DNA of 64,000 bases from SVFI01 sp045588655 (GCA_045588655.1 JAZNEP010000035.1:1-64000), one strand, 5' to 3'; counted from the stretch's first letter, positions 24,314 through 33,921 are shown. Numbers and translations are program-made. The notes: a model not told the origin generated them from the sequence alone.

Positions 24314-25036
24314 ATGAAGTGTTTGATTTGTGGAAGTGAAGCGACAAGTGAAGTATGTAACAAATGTATTCGTTTAGAAAAAATAGTATATCAAAAAGAA
24401 TGGGCATCCAAAGAAGGAATGTTAATTAAAAAGAGTGAAGATTTTCGTATAGCGATTTCAAATCTTCGTATAAGTGGCCGTGTATCTATTTGTGATAACC
24501 CAAAAGGAAATAATGCAAGAATTGATAATATATCTCATTATTTGATGAATGTAAAAGAATGTTCACAGGTTACATATCAGGGAAAGAAAACATTGATGGT
24601 TACAATCGAGGGAACTGGAGATAACCGTTACAGCAGATATTGTTTCCTTCCGGGATTTGAAGAAGGAGATCAGTTTGTAAATGCAATCTTTGATGCAAAG
24701 ACAAAAGCTGCATCTTTGACAGAACGTATTCGTCAAAATAACGGACTTGCTAATTCACATGTTGAGGTGACTCCGACGGTTGCAAGCTCCGATTTCCGCG
24801 TGAATACTCCGGCAGCAGCGGTACCAAAACCAGCAGCTCCGGCTCCTGCTCCTGCACCGGCTCCAAGGCCAGCAGCACAGCCGTCTTCATCTGATACAGT
24901 TGCATTGGCTGGTATTGCAGAAGATATTTCAGAATTCGAAACAAAGATCAAGAAGCTGAAAGTGTTGCGCGATAATGGTATCTTGAGTGATGAAGAGTAT
25001 GAAACAGAAAAGAAAAAATTAGTTAGTATTTTCTAA
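24314..25036 (+). CDS. Zinc-ribbon and SHOCT-domain protein, unknown function
   Basis: A 240-residue protein in three parts. MKCLICGSEATSEVCNKC at the N-terminus is a four-Cys zinc ribbon. The middle (about 30-145) is a beta-rich domain. A Pro/Ala-rich linker (about 165-195) leads to a C-terminal SHOCT helix pair, LKVLRDNGILSDEEYETEKK. The ATG at 24314 follows GGGAGAG by 8 bases. SHOCT domains are thought to promote oligomerisation. Monocistronic, with a terminator behind it. Confidence 0.75.
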   Translation: MKCLICGSEATSEVCNKCIRLEKIVYQKEWASKEGMLIKKSEDFRIAISNLRISGRVSICDNPKGNNARIDNISHYLMNVKECSQVTYQGKKTLMVTIEGTGDNRYSRYCFLPGFEEGDQFVNAIFDAKTKAASLTERIRQNNGLANSHVEVTPTVASSDFRVNTPAAAVPKPAAPAPAPAPAPRPAAQPSSSDTVALAGIAEDISEFETKIKKLKVLRDNGILSDEEYETEKKKLVSIF

Positions 25037-25061
25037 TTGCTTTCTTGATATATAAAAATAG

Positions 25062-25096
25062 GGCTGCCTGGCTAAGTCAGGCAGTTCTGTTTTTTC
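25062..25096 (+). terminator. Rho-independent terminator
   Basis: CTGCCTG (25064-25070) and CAGGCAG (25078-25084) form a stem, followed by TTCTG and six T. Confidence 0.85.
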
Positions 25097-25185
25097 ATTT
25101 GTACGATAAAGTGGGTTGATTTCCAACCTTATTTATGTCAAAATGATAGATGATTTCGTAACGATTACTAGTCATGGAGGAAAAG

Positions 25186-26670
25186 ATGCGAGGGATTGAT
25201 ACAGAAGTTCGCAAAGTTCGTAGGCGTGTTTTTAAAGAAGTAGCTAATTTGGCTTATCATTCAGAAAATCTCATTGATGACATGGAAGCACTTCCGTATA
25301 AAATTGTTGACAATGAGGATACAGAATATTGGGAAAGTTTTTATAGAGAGCGAGCTGTTGTAAGAGAGAGAATACGTCTTGCAATGGGAATGTCTTTAAG
25401 ACCGGAGGATGCACCGGTGCATGTGTCACAAGGTGTTGAGGAAAGTAATATTGCGGAAAAATATTATGAACCACCACTTATGCAGGTAATTCCGTCAGCA
25501 TGTAATTCATGCCCGGAAAACAAGTATGAGGTGTCTAATAAATGCATGGGTTGTCTAGCACACCCGTGTAATGAAGTCTGCCCACGTGGGGCAATCAGCA
25601 TGAAAAACGGACGTTCCTACATAGATCAGGAGAAATGTATTAAATGCGGTAAGTGTAAATCCGTATGTCCGTATGATGCAATCTCACATCAGGTTCGTCC
25701 ATGTGCCGCAGCGTGTGGTGTAAATGCCATTGTAAGTGATAATAGAGGGCGTGCTAAGATTGACAATAATCTTTGTGTATCCTGCGGACAATGTATGGTA
25801 AGTTGTCCTTTTGGTGCAATTGCGGACAAGTCTCAGATTTTTCAGTTGATTCGTGCAATGCAGTCCGGAAAGAAAATAATTGCACAGGTTGCCCCGGCAT
25901 TTGTAGGACAGTTTGGTAAAGATGTCACACCGGATAAATTTAAAACAGCATTAAAAGAGCTTGGTTTTGCAGAAGTATATGAGACAGCAATCGGTGCAGA
26001 TCTTGGAGCCATTGCTGAGGCTGAGCATTATGTAAAAGAAGTAGCAACCGGAGAATTGCCGTTTTTGCTAACCAGCTGTTGTCCTTCCTGGTCTATGATG
26101 GCCAAGAAGTTTTTCCCGGAAACCATTGATAAAATTTCGAATGCACTTACGCCGATGGTAGCAACAGCGCGAGTGATAAAAGAGCGTGATCCGGATGCAA
26201 GTGTGGTGTTTATTGGTCCATGCGCATCTAAGAAATTGGAAGCTTCACGCAGAACGGTTCGTTCCGATGTGGATTTTGTAATCACATTTGAGGAATTGGT
26301 GGGTATGTTTGAGGCAAAAGGCATTTTGCTGGATGAAATTGAGGCAATGGATAAGATGGAAGATGCGACCGGAGCCGGACGAGGATATGGTGTGGCCGGT
26401 GGTGTTGCATCCGCAATTGAAGATGTGATTCGAGAAAATTATCCGGATGTGGAAGTAAACATCGAACATGCAGAAAGTCTTGCAGAGTGTAAGAAAATGT
26501 TGATGCTTGCTAAAATGGGAAAGAAAAATGGTTGTCTGATTGAAGGTATGGCTTGTCCGGGTGGTTGTGTCGCCGGTGCAGGAACCAACATTGCAGTCGC
26601 ACAGGCAACGAAAGAAGTGAATAATTTTAAAATGAATTCGGATGTTAAATTACCGAAGATGGAGGAATAA
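25186..26670 (+). CDS. [FeFe] hydrogenase, group B-like
   Basis: The 494-residue protein has a helical N-terminus (1-95), Cys-rich ferredoxin-type 4Fe-4S motifs (CMGCLAHPCNEVCP near 121, CIKCGKCKSVCP near 149, CVSCGQCMVSCP near 191) and the H-cluster domain. Its L1 is TSCCPSW near 286, L2 is GPCASKK near 345 and L3 is EGMACPGGCVAG near 447. It likely evolves or takes up H2 with ferredoxin. L2 has GPC in place of MPC, as in group B enzymes. The ATG at 25186 follows GGAGG by 5 bases; the ATG at 25174 overlaps that site and is not the start. gltX follows after one base. Confidence 0.85.
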   Translation: MRGIDTEVRKVRRRVFKEVANLAYHSENLIDDMEALPYKIVDNEDTEYWESFYRERAVVRERIRLAMGMSLRPEDAPVHVSQGVEESNIAEKYYEPPLMQVIPSACNSCPENKYEVSNKCMGCLAHPCNEVCPRGAISMKNGRSYIDQEKCIKCGKCKSVCPYDAISHQVRPCAAACGVNAIVSDNRGRAKIDNNLCVSCGQCMVSCPFGAIADKSQIFQLIRAMQSGKKIIAQVAPAFVGQFGKDVTPDKFKTALKELGFAEVYETAIGADLGAIAEAEHYVKEVATGELPFLLTSCCPSWSMMAKKFFPETIDKISNALTPMVATARVIKERDPDASVVFIGPCASKKLEASRRTVRSDVDFVITFEELVGMFEAKGILLDEIEAMDKMEDATGAGRGYGVAGGVASAIEDVIRENYPDVEVNIEHAESLAECKKMLMLAKMGKKNGCLIEGMACPGGCVAGAGTNIAVAQATKEVNNFKMNSDVKLPKMEE

Positions 26671-26671
26671 A

Positions 26672-28147
26672 ATGAGTAAAACCAGAACAAGATTTGCACC
26701 AAGTCCGACCGGACGAATGCATGTAGGTAATCTCCGTACTGCGCTTTATGCGTACCTGATTACAAAGCATGAGGGCGGAGATTTTATTCTTCGTATTGAA
26801 GATACCGATCAGGAAAGACTTGTAGAGGGAGCAGTAGATATTATTTATCGTACGCTTGCAAAAACAGGACTTATTCATGATGAAGGACCGGATAAAGATA
26901 AAGGGTTCGGACCATATGTACAGAGCGAGCGCCAAGAAAAAGGTGTATATTTAGAATATGCCAAAATGCTTGTGGAAAAAGGCGAAGCCTATTATTGTTT
27001 CTGTGATAAAGAAAGATTAGAATCTTTGCACCAGGTAATTCAAACAGCAAGTGGTGAAACAAAAGAGATAAATGTATATGATAAACATTGTCTTTCTCTT
27101 ACGAAAGAGCAAGTGGAAGAAAAGCTTGCAGCGGGTGTACCGTATGTAATTCGTCAAAATGTACCAAGAGAAGGAATTACTACGTTCCATGATGAGTTAT
27201 ATGGGGATATTTCGGTAGACAATGCAGAGTTAGATGACATGATATTGATTAAGTCTGATGGATATCCAACATACAACTTTGCCAATGTAGTGGATGACCA
27301 TTTGATGGAAATCACGCACGTAGTAAGAGGAAATGAATATTTATCCTCATCACCAAAGTATAATCGTCTTTACGATGCGTTTGGATGGGAAGTTCCAAAA
27401 TATGTGCACTGTCCGTTGATTACAGATGAAAATCATCAGAAACTCTCTAAGAGATGTGGACATTCTTCTTATGAAGATCTCGTAGAACAGGGATTTTTAA
27501 CAGAAGCAATTGTGAATTTCGTTGCGCTTTTAGGATGGAGTCCGACGGGAAATCAGGAAATATTTACGCTGGATGAGTTAATCAAAGAATTTGATTATTT
27601 GCATATGTCAAAATCGCCGGCTGTATTTGATTATACCAAGTTAAAATGGATGAACGGCGAATATATTAAAAATATGGAATTTGATGCGTTCTATGACATG
27701 GCGCTTCCATATATCAAAGAAGTCATTACAAAAGACATAGATCTGAAAAAGATTGCGGAGATGGTCAAGACAAGGATAGAGATATTCCCTGATATCAAGG
27801 AATTGATTGACTTCTTTGAAGAGTTACCGGAATATGACCCGGAGATGTATGTGCATAAAAAAATGAAGACGACGAAGGAATCAGCGCTTGAAGTATTGCA
27901 GGAGCTGGTACCGATTTTCGAAGAACTTGATGATTATAGTAATGATTCGTTATATCAGGCGTTACTCGGATACGTAGAACAAAAAGGTTGCAAAAATGGT
28001 TATGCGATGTGGCCGGTACGTACAGCGGTATCAGGTAAACAGATGACACCGGCTGGTGCAACGGAGATTATGGAAGTGCTTGGAAAAGAAGAGTCGCTTA
28101 GCCGTATCAGAAAAGGAATTGCATTACTGCAAAGTGCTGTTTCATAA
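26672..28147 (+). CDS. gltX: Glutamate-tRNA ligase
   Basis: The 491-residue class I synthetase charges tRNA(Glu). RFAPSPTGRMHVGNLRTA near residue 7 holds the HIGH-type motif (HVGN). KLSKRCG near 257 is the KMSKS motif. The C-terminal third is the helical anticodon-binding domain. The ATG at 26672 follows GGAGG, inside the end of the hydrogenase gene. No catalytic change seen. Confidence 0.93.
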   Translation: MSKTRTRFAPSPTGRMHVGNLRTALYAYLITKHEGGDFILRIEDTDQERLVEGAVDIIYRTLAKTGLIHDEGPDKDKGFGPYVQSERQEKGVYLEYAKMLVEKGEAYYCFCDKERLESLHQVIQTASGETKEINVYDKHCLSLTKEQVEEKLAAGVPYVIRQNVPREGITTFHDELYGDISVDNAELDDMILIKSDGYPTYNFANVVDDHLMEITHVVRGNEYLSSSPKYNRLYDAFGWEVPKYVHCPLITDENHQKLSKRCGHSSYEDLVEQGFLTEAIVNFVALLGWSPTGNQEIFTLDELIKEFDYLHMSKSPAVFDYTKLKWMNGEYIKNMEFDAFYDMALPYIKEVITKDIDLKKIAEMVKTRIEIFPDIKELIDFFEELPEYDPEMYVHKKMKTTKESALEVLQELVPIFEELDDYSNDSLYQALLGYVEQKGCKNGYAMWPVRTAVSGKQMTPAGATEIMEVLGKEESLSRIRKGIALLQSAVS

Positions 28148-28160
28148 TCGGAGCATTGAT

Positions 28161-30047
28161 TTGGAAAATAGAACGGTAAATGCGAGTCCTTCGCAGAAGG
28201 AAGCAATTCAATTCGCAGAAGGGGCCATGCTTGTTTTAGCTGGTCCCGGAAGCGGAAAAACACATGTCATAACACAAAGAATACGGTATCTGATCGAAAG
28301 TAAAGGCATACATCCGGGAAAAATACTAACAATTACATTTACAAAAGCAGCGGCGCTGGAAATGCAGAAACGCTGTTTACAAATCTGTCCGAATTCTGTT
28401 GGAGCAGTCTTTGGAACATTTCATTCTGTGTTTTATAAAATTTTACGCACATCAGAGCAATATCGAAACTTTTCACTCATAAATGAATACGAAAAAAAAG
28501 AAATCATAAAAATGATAATCTTATCGCACAGGTTTGCCTCTTATAGCGAAGAAGAATTATTATTTGAATGTGAGATTATGCTTGGCAAAATCAGTCAATA
28601 TAAAAATTTATGGCCTAAGACAGAGCAAGCCGGAGAAGCTGATCCTCATTTTTTAGAAATACTTGAGCTCTATCAAAGAGCATGCAAGGATATGCATAAG
28701 CTGGATTTTGATGATATGCTGATTCTTTGTCACGAACTATTTGAACAAAATCCGAGATTGAAAAAAAACTGGCAACAGCGTTTTCAATATATACAGGTGG
28801 ATGAATTTCAGGATATTAATGGAATTCAGTATGAATTAACAAAGCAACTGGCTCATACGTGTGGAAATCTGTTTGTGGTCGGAGATGATGATCAGGCGAT
28901 TTATTCTTTCCGGGGAGCTGATCCGGCATATGTTGAGAAGTTTATGGAAGACTTTCCGCTATGTAAAAAGGTATGTTTGGAAGAAAATTATCGGTGTGGA
29001 GACAAAATAGTAGCGTTTGCAACGAAAAGCATTGCAAAGAATAAATCTCATATTCCCAAGCAGATTCGAGCTGCGAATCGATTTGAAAATGAAGTAAATA
29101 TACAATCGTTCTCGCTAAAATCAGAAGAAATGGAATATCTTGCTCATAAAGCGTCAATGTTATTAAAGGGTGGAGAGAATGTGGCTGTTTTGACTCGAAC
29201 AAATAGCCTGGCAGAAAGTGTTGCAGAGATTTTTTATCGCAAAAAGGTGGCATATCAGATGAAAGAGAGGCGAAAGAGTTTTTATGCACAGCCCATTATA
29301 AGAGATATTATAGCCGTGGCAAAATATGTGTTTCAGGGACAAAAAAGGAAAGATTTTCTAATGTTTATGAATAAACCGTATCGTGGAATTCAGAGAACGG
29401 ATTTAAAGGCAGAAATCGTAAGTTTGACAGAACTTTTTGACCATTACCGGATGATTGGGAATATAGATGTTGCAGATGAGATAGCACGATTGAAAAAACA
29501 GTGTGAGTTTGTAAGTGAATTGGACCCCTACAGCGCGATTCATTTTGTATGGTATGCGATGAAGTATGGAGAACATTGTGAGAAGCAGAATGTATATTAT
29601 CATAGGATGGGCTATGGGAACGTACACATAGAGGAAGAAAAAAAAGAGTACGAGAGGCTTATAAATGAATTATTGCAACGAGCACGCAGTTTCAAACATA
29701 TGTCACAGTTTCTGTCGTTTGTAGATTCGTATGAAGAGGAATGTTGTAACAACAAAGTAGAATTGGAAAAAGGAGAAGATACGACAATTAGGGTAAAGAT
29801 TATGACATATCATGCATCAAAGGGGCTGGAATTTGATCATGTCTTTTTGCCACAACTGAATCAGGGGACTGTCCCGCATGGGAATATGTTGACAGAGGAA
29901 CAGATTTCGGAAGAGAGAAGAATGTTTTATGTGGCGACTACCAGAGCCAAAAAGAGCCTGCATATTTCTTATACGGAAAATCCGTCGGGTGAAAACATGC
30001 AGGCAGATAGTCAGAAACGTTCCATGTTTCTTGAAGAACTACAGTAA
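28161..30047 (+). CDS. UvrD/Rep-family ATP-dependent DNA helicase
   Basis: About 628 residues with superfamily 1A helicase motifs: GPGSGKT near 29, TFTKAAALEM near 57, VDEFQDIN near 213, GDDDQAIYSFRGAD near 239, MTYHASKGLEFDHV near 548 and EERRMFYVATTRAKK near 584. It moves 3' to 5' on single strands in repair or restart. At 628 residues it is shorter than PcrA (about 720-750). No ATG fits: the TTG at 28161 follows CGGAG by 7 bases, while ATG 28056 would overlap gltX by 92 bases. Confidence 0.85.
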   Translation: MENRTVNASPSQKEAIQFAEGAMLVLAGPGSGKTHVITQRIRYLIESKGIHPGKILTITFTKAAALEMQKRCLQICPNSVGAVFGTFHSVFYKILRTSEQYRNFSLINEYEKKEIIKMIILSHRFASYSEEELLFECEIMLGKISQYKNLWPKTEQAGEADPHFLEILELYQRACKDMHKLDFDDMLILCHELFEQNPRLKKNWQQRFQYIQVDEFQDINGIQYELTKQLAHTCGNLFVVGDDDQAIYSFRGADPAYVEKFMEDFPLCKKVCLEENYRCGDKIVAFATKSIAKNKSHIPKQIRAANRFENEVNIQSFSLKSEEMEYLAHKASMLLKGGENVAVLTRTNSLAESVAEIFYRKKVAYQMKERRKSFYAQPIIRDIIAVAKYVFQGQKRKDFLMFMNKPYRGIQRTDLKAEIVSLTELFDHYRMIGNIDVADEIARLKKQCEFVSELDPYSAIHFVWYAMKYGEHCEKQNVYYHRMGYGNVHIEEEKKEYERLINELLQRARSFKHMSQFLSFVDSYEEECCNNKVELEKGEDTTIRVKIMTYHASKGLEFDHVFLPQLNQGTVPHGNMLTEEQISEERRMFYVATTRAKKSLHISYTENPSGENMQADSQKRSMFLEELQ

Positions 30048-30362
30048 TTCGTCAAATTCAGCATTGTCAAGATATTCATCAAAAGCATCAGAAACTGCTT
30101 CATATTCGTCGTCATCCGTAATATTGTAGAGAACCGGCTCTTCATTTGGATCGGACTCATTCTCGCTATAACCATAAATCCAAACTTCTCCGTCTTGATT
30201 TTCTCCGTTGGAATCGAGTGGGAGCAGGACAATGTAGTCTTTTTCATTCACTGTTAGAATAGTGACAACGGAGCAGGTGATTTCTTCATCGTTATCGAGC
30301 GTCATGGTGACTGTCATTTCTTCTTCGGCTTCATGGTTTTGCATATGCTGTTTATAGTTCAT
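30039..30362 (-). CDS. DUF1292 family protein
   Basis: The 107-residue acidic protein has the DUF1292 pattern: EEEMTVTMTLDNDEEITCSV, then NEKDYIVLLPLD and EVWIYGYSE. Function unknown; in Firmicutes the family (YrzB) is often near mnmA or ruvX. It converges on the helicase gene and overlaps its last 9 bases. AAAGGA precedes the ATG. Confidence 0.85.
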   Translation of the reverse strand: MNYKQHMQNHEAEEEMTVTMTLDNDEEITCSVVTILTVNEKDYIVLLPLDSNGENQDGEVWIYGYSENESDPNEEPVLYNITDDDEYEAVSDAFDEYLDNAEFDELL

Positions 30363-30519
30363 CTTTCTTTTCCTTTCTGAATTGCGTTATAATTAATATT
30401 TTGCTAAAAATGCTTTCATCACATATAGTAGCACGGAAAAGAAAAAATGCAAAGAAAAATATGAAGTTTCTAATGACGCACATGAAAGCGTGCAAAAAGC
30501 ACGAATTGACTGAAAAATA

Positions 30520-30548
30520 TTGACCAAAACTGCAAAAAGTTATACAAT
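30520..30548 (+). promoter_or_regulatory. Sigma-A promoter of the Sir2-like gene
   Basis: TTGACC (30520-30525) and TACAAT (30543-30548) with 17 bases between, followed by AAAGGAG and the ATG at 30569. Confidence 0.7.
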
Positions 30549-30568
30549 ATTGTAAAGGAGTTGGTAGT

Positions 30569-31336
30569 ATGACAGGTCAGATGGTAAGGACAGAAAAATG
30601 GAGCTTAGAGGAACGAATTGACTATGCAAAGCGCGTGATAAGTGAATCAGACAATGTCGTATGTTTGTCCGGTGTTGGGGTCATCATGGAATGTGGAGCA
30701 ATCAATTTTAATCGAGATGACGTTGCGTATCGCATGGAGGAAGAATATCAAAGATGTCCGGAGGAAATTATGTCCTCCGTATTTTATAATGTCCGAATGA
30801 AGCAGTTTTATGAGTTTTATAAAAAGGAAATACTTAGCGCAAAGCTGACACCTACCGAGACCTATAAAGCATTGCACCGATTGCAGGATATGGGGAAACT
30901 GAAAGCCTGTATCACATATAATATCTACGGGCTGGCAGGAAAAATGGGGCTTAAAAATGTACATGAGCTGGACGGAAATATACACAATAACTGGTGCAAT
31001 AAGTGTGGTAAGCAGTTTTCAATGGAATATGTGCGTGATTATGACGGAGTTCCACTTTGTGATGAATGTAAAGGCTCTATTCGCCCTGGAATACGGATGA
31101 GAGGAGAGCGCATGCGAAACAATGTATTGACAGATGCGGTAAATGCATGCTCGCAGGCAGATGTGTTACTGGTACTTGGCACCAATTTATTTGATGATAT
31201 GGTGCAGTTTGCAGTCAATCACTATCAAGGAGAAAAATTGATTCTTGTCACAAAGCACGATCATTTTACGGATAAAGCAGCTGATATTGTAATCCATGAA
31301 TATGTAAAAGAAATTTTGCCAAAGATTGTACCATAG
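30569..31336 (+). CDS. Sir2 (sirtuin)-like protein lacking catalytic residues
   Basis: A 255-residue protein that aligns end to end with bacterial sirtuins but has altered active-site motifs. GAGIS is GVGVI near 35, the PDFRG loop is INFNRDD, TQNID is TYNIY near 117, and the catalytic His of ELHG is Asp (HELDGN near 131). The four zinc Cys (WCNKC near 140, LCDEC near 163) and VLGTNLF remain. It may bind NAD or another ligand without deacetylating. AAAGGAG precedes the ATG. Confidence 0.8.
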   Translation: MTGQMVRTEKWSLEERIDYAKRVISESDNVVCLSGVGVIMECGAINFNRDDVAYRMEEEYQRCPEEIMSSVFYNVRMKQFYEFYKKEILSAKLTPTETYKALHRLQDMGKLKACITYNIYGLAGKMGLKNVHELDGNIHNNWCNKCGKQFSMEYVRDYDGVPLCDECKGSIRPGIRMRGERMRNNVLTDAVNACSQADVLLVLGTNLFDDMVQFAVNHYQGEKLILVTKHDHFTDKAADIVIHEYVKEILPKIVP

Positions 31337-31355
31337 GGGGATTCTATGTTATAAT
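31326..31355 (+). promoter_or_regulatory. Possible promoter of the GH13-like gene
   Basis: TTGTAC (31326-31331) and TATAAT (31350-31355) with an 18-base spacer, 33 bases before the ATG at 31388. The -10 is perfect and the -35 is weak. Confidence 0.5.
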
Positions 31356-31387
31356 GTTCTATATATTTTTTCGACTGGGAGAAGCAT

Positions 31388-33295
31388 ATGAAGGCAACGT
31401 ATAGCACAAAATGTGGGAGTCCATATCCGATGGGATTGTCGGCGCGACAAGACGCCGTGAATATAGTAATTGAGTTTCCGCAAAGTCCATTGAAGGAGTG
31501 TGGTATCCTTTTATATCCCGCAGACCAGCAGACTATGCGGATTCCTTTTTGTGAAGAATATCGCATTGGCAATTTATATTGTGTTCTTATAGAAGGACTG
31601 GATATTACAAAATTTCATTACTTGTTTTATGTGGATGATATGGAGTTTTGTGATCCATATGCAAAACATATATCGGGACGAGAAAAATGGGGAAAGCCTG
31701 CCCAGGAGACAGGTGTGTTAAAAGCAGAGTTTGATGCTCAATCACAGGAGTTTGACTGGGAGGGAGACAAGCTTTTAAGCAGGCCGTATGAAGATACGAT
31801 TTTATATAGTCTGCATATCAGAGGATTTACCAAGCATCCATCTTCTAAGGTTGCTTCCAAGGGAACATTTGAAGGTGTCATCGAAAAAATAGAATATTTA
31901 AAAGAATTGGGTATTACTGCGGTTGAGTGTATGCCTTTTTATGAATTTGATGAGATTATTTATAATCCTGCATACGCCACATTTCATGCTCAAGAGATGC
32001 CGTTTATGGAGGGAAGCAACATATGGGAATACCGTCTGAATTATTGGGGATTTGCAGATAAAGGGAATTATTATTTTGCACCAAAATATTCGTATAGTGC
32101 GTGCGGTGATCCGAGGACATCATGTAAAAAAATGATTCGGGAGCTACACAAAAATGGAATTGAGTGTGTGATGCAGTTTTATTTTGCAGCGGATCAGACA
32201 CCGGGGTATATTCAAGAGGTTCTTCGATTTTGGGTAATGGAATACCATGTGGATGGATTTCATCTGATGGGAGTTGGACTCCCGATGGAGCTGATTGGTA
32301 CCGATCCGATTTTAAAACGTACAAAAATCTATTGTGAAAACACAATGGCAAATCAAATATACGAGGGGCAGAAAACAGAACCGGCATTCCGTAATTTGGC
32401 AAGTTATCAGGATGATTTTCGTTATGACAGTCGAAAGTTTTTAAAAGGGGATGAGGACAGACTGGGATGTATGAGTGAATATATAAGGGAGAATGATCCT
32501 TGGGAAGCAAAGATTCACCACATTACGGATTACAGGGGATTTACACTAATGGATCTCGTGTCATATGAAAGAAAGCACAATGAAGCCAACGGGGAAGACA
32601 ATAGGGATGGAAGTGATTATAATTTCAGCTGGAATTGTGGAACAGAAGGGGCTTCACGTAAGAAATCGATTCAGTCGCTGCGTCTTTCACAGAGGAAAAA
32701 TGCATTATCCTTTTTGTTGCTTTCTCAAGCTACTCCGTTATTGTTATCAGGGGATGAGTTTGGTCACTCAGCAGAAGGAAATAACAATGCTTATTGTCAG
32801 GATAATAAAGTAAATTGGTTAAATTGGAATTTTGATAAAGCAGGTCAGGAGATGCTTGCATTTACCAAAGAATTAATTAGATTTCGTAAGGCGCATCCGA
32901 TTTTACACAGCAAGAAGATGATGCGATGTATGGATTATGAGCAACATGGATTTCCGGATATATCCTACCATGGGGAACAGGCATGGTATGCTAAGTTTGA
33001 AAACTACAATCGTCATATGGGAATTATGTATTGTGGATTATATGAAACAAAGGCGGATGGATTACCGGATGACTTTATTTATATCGCATGGAATATGCAC
33101 TGGATGACGCATGAATTTGCATTACCGATTTTGCCAAAGGATTATAATTGGGAAGTTGTCTATAGTACGAGAGAGTATCCGCAACAGAAGCCAATAGAAA
33201 ATAGGATGGCAGAAGAGGAAAATCAAAAAAAGATAATGGCTGCACCACGTAGTGTGCTTGTGCTGGTCGGAAAGAAATTAAAAGAAAGAAGATAA
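31388..33295 (+). CDS. GH13-like (isoamylase/GlgX-type) protein lacking catalytic residues
   Basis: A 635-residue protein with a CBM48-like N-terminal domain (1-110) and an alpha-amylase-type barrel like the glycogen-debranching group. It keeps KHNEANGEDNRDG near 393, FSWNCGTEG near 413, GDEFG and NNNAYCQDNKVNWLNW near 470. The catalytic motifs are gone: the nucleophile Asp of FRFDLA is replaced (FHLMGV near 292), HDGFTL is YRGFTL near 381, and DVVYNH is MQFYFA near 259. Probably a non-enzymatic polysaccharide-binding or regulatory protein. Confidence 0.82.
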   Translation: MKATYSTKCGSPYPMGLSARQDAVNIVIEFPQSPLKECGILLYPADQQTMRIPFCEEYRIGNLYCVLIEGLDITKFHYLFYVDDMEFCDPYAKHISGREKWGKPAQETGVLKAEFDAQSQEFDWEGDKLLSRPYEDTILYSLHIRGFTKHPSSKVASKGTFEGVIEKIEYLKELGITAVECMPFYEFDEIIYNPAYATFHAQEMPFMEGSNIWEYRLNYWGFADKGNYYFAPKYSYSACGDPRTSCKKMIRELHKNGIECVMQFYFAADQTPGYIQEVLRFWVMEYHVDGFHLMGVGLPMELIGTDPILKRTKIYCENTMANQIYEGQKTEPAFRNLASYQDDFRYDSRKFLKGDEDRLGCMSEYIRENDPWEAKIHHITDYRGFTLMDLVSYERKHNEANGEDNRDGSDYNFSWNCGTEGASRKKSIQSLRLSQRKNALSFLLLSQATPLLLSGDEFGHSAEGNNNAYCQDNKVNWLNWNFDKAGQEMLAFTKELIRFRKAHPILHSKKMMRCMDYEQHGFPDISYHGEQAWYAKFENYNRHMGIMYCGLYETKADGLPDDFIYIAWNMHWMTHEFALPILPKDYNWEVVYSTREYPQQKPIENRMAEEENQKKIMAAPRSVLVLVGKKLKERR

Positions 33296-33303
33296 AATAA
33301 CAA

Positions 33304-33849
33304 ATGAAAGCAATACAACATTTTAAAACCATCACATATCACAAATATTTAGTGATGCAGGGATGCTTCAAGGTGGGATTGTACTGGCAGGGATTAACGC
33401 ATGATTTGTCTAAATATATGCCATCTGAGTTCTGGATCGGGGCAAAATACTATCAGGGAACGAGAAGTCCGAATAATGCAGAGCGTGAAGACAAAGGATA
33501 CTCTGCGGCGTGGTTGCATCATAAAGGCAGAAACAAGCATCATTATGAATATTGGATAGATTACAGCACGAAAGAAATTGAAGGAGGAATGAAACCTGCG
33601 CAAATGCCGGTCCGTTATGTGATAGAAATGTTTGTCGATCGTGTAGCGGCGAGCAAGGTTTATAACAAGTCTGACTATCGAGATTCAGATCCGCTTGCTT
33701 ATTTTCAGAGTGGAAAAAATCAGGATTTGCTTCATCCAAAAACACGTCGTCAGCTCGAGATATTATTGCGTATGCTTGCAGCCAGAGGTGAGAAGGAGAC
33801 CTACTCCTATATTCGAAAGCGTATATTAAAAAAGAGTTATATTTTGTAA
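33304..33849 (+). CDS. DUF5662 family protein
   Basis: A 181-residue soluble protein rich in His: LTHDLSKYMPSEFW near residue 31, HHKGRNKHHYEYWIDY near 72, then MPVRYVIEMFVDRVAASKVY. The conserved His/Asp spacing looks like a metal site of HD-type helical proteins, but no activity is established. It starts 8 bases after the GH13-like gene, so they share a transcript. The ribosome-binding site is weak. Confidence 0.8.
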   Translation: MKAIQHFKTITYHKYLVMQGCFKVGLYWQGLTHDLSKYMPSEFWIGAKYYQGTRSPNNAEREDKGYSAAWLHHKGRNKHHYEYWIDYSTKEIEGGMKPAQMPVRYVIEMFVDRVAASKVYNKSDYRDSDPLAYFQSGKNQDLLHPKTRRQLEILLRMLAARGEKETYSYIRKRILKKSYIL

Positions 33850-33869
33850 CGGAATCAAGAAAATATATC

Positions 33870-33897
33870 ACAAGTAGAGCGTCTTTTTCATATGTTA
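33870..33897 (+). promoter_or_regulatory. Possible sigma-K (late mother-cell) promoter
   Basis: AC (33870-33871), a 17-base spacer and CATATGTTA (33889-33897) fit the sigma-K pattern AC-N16/17-CATANNNTA. It precedes the small protein gene at 33922. The pattern is short, so chance is possible. Confidence 0.45.
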
Positions 33898-33921
33898 AAG
33901 TAAAGAAGGAGGCGTTTTATT

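Noticed and set aside
24750..24951. Minus-strand Ala/Gly-rich frames in the SHOCT protein gene
   Set aside because: They are shadows of the Pro/Ala linker read on the other strand.
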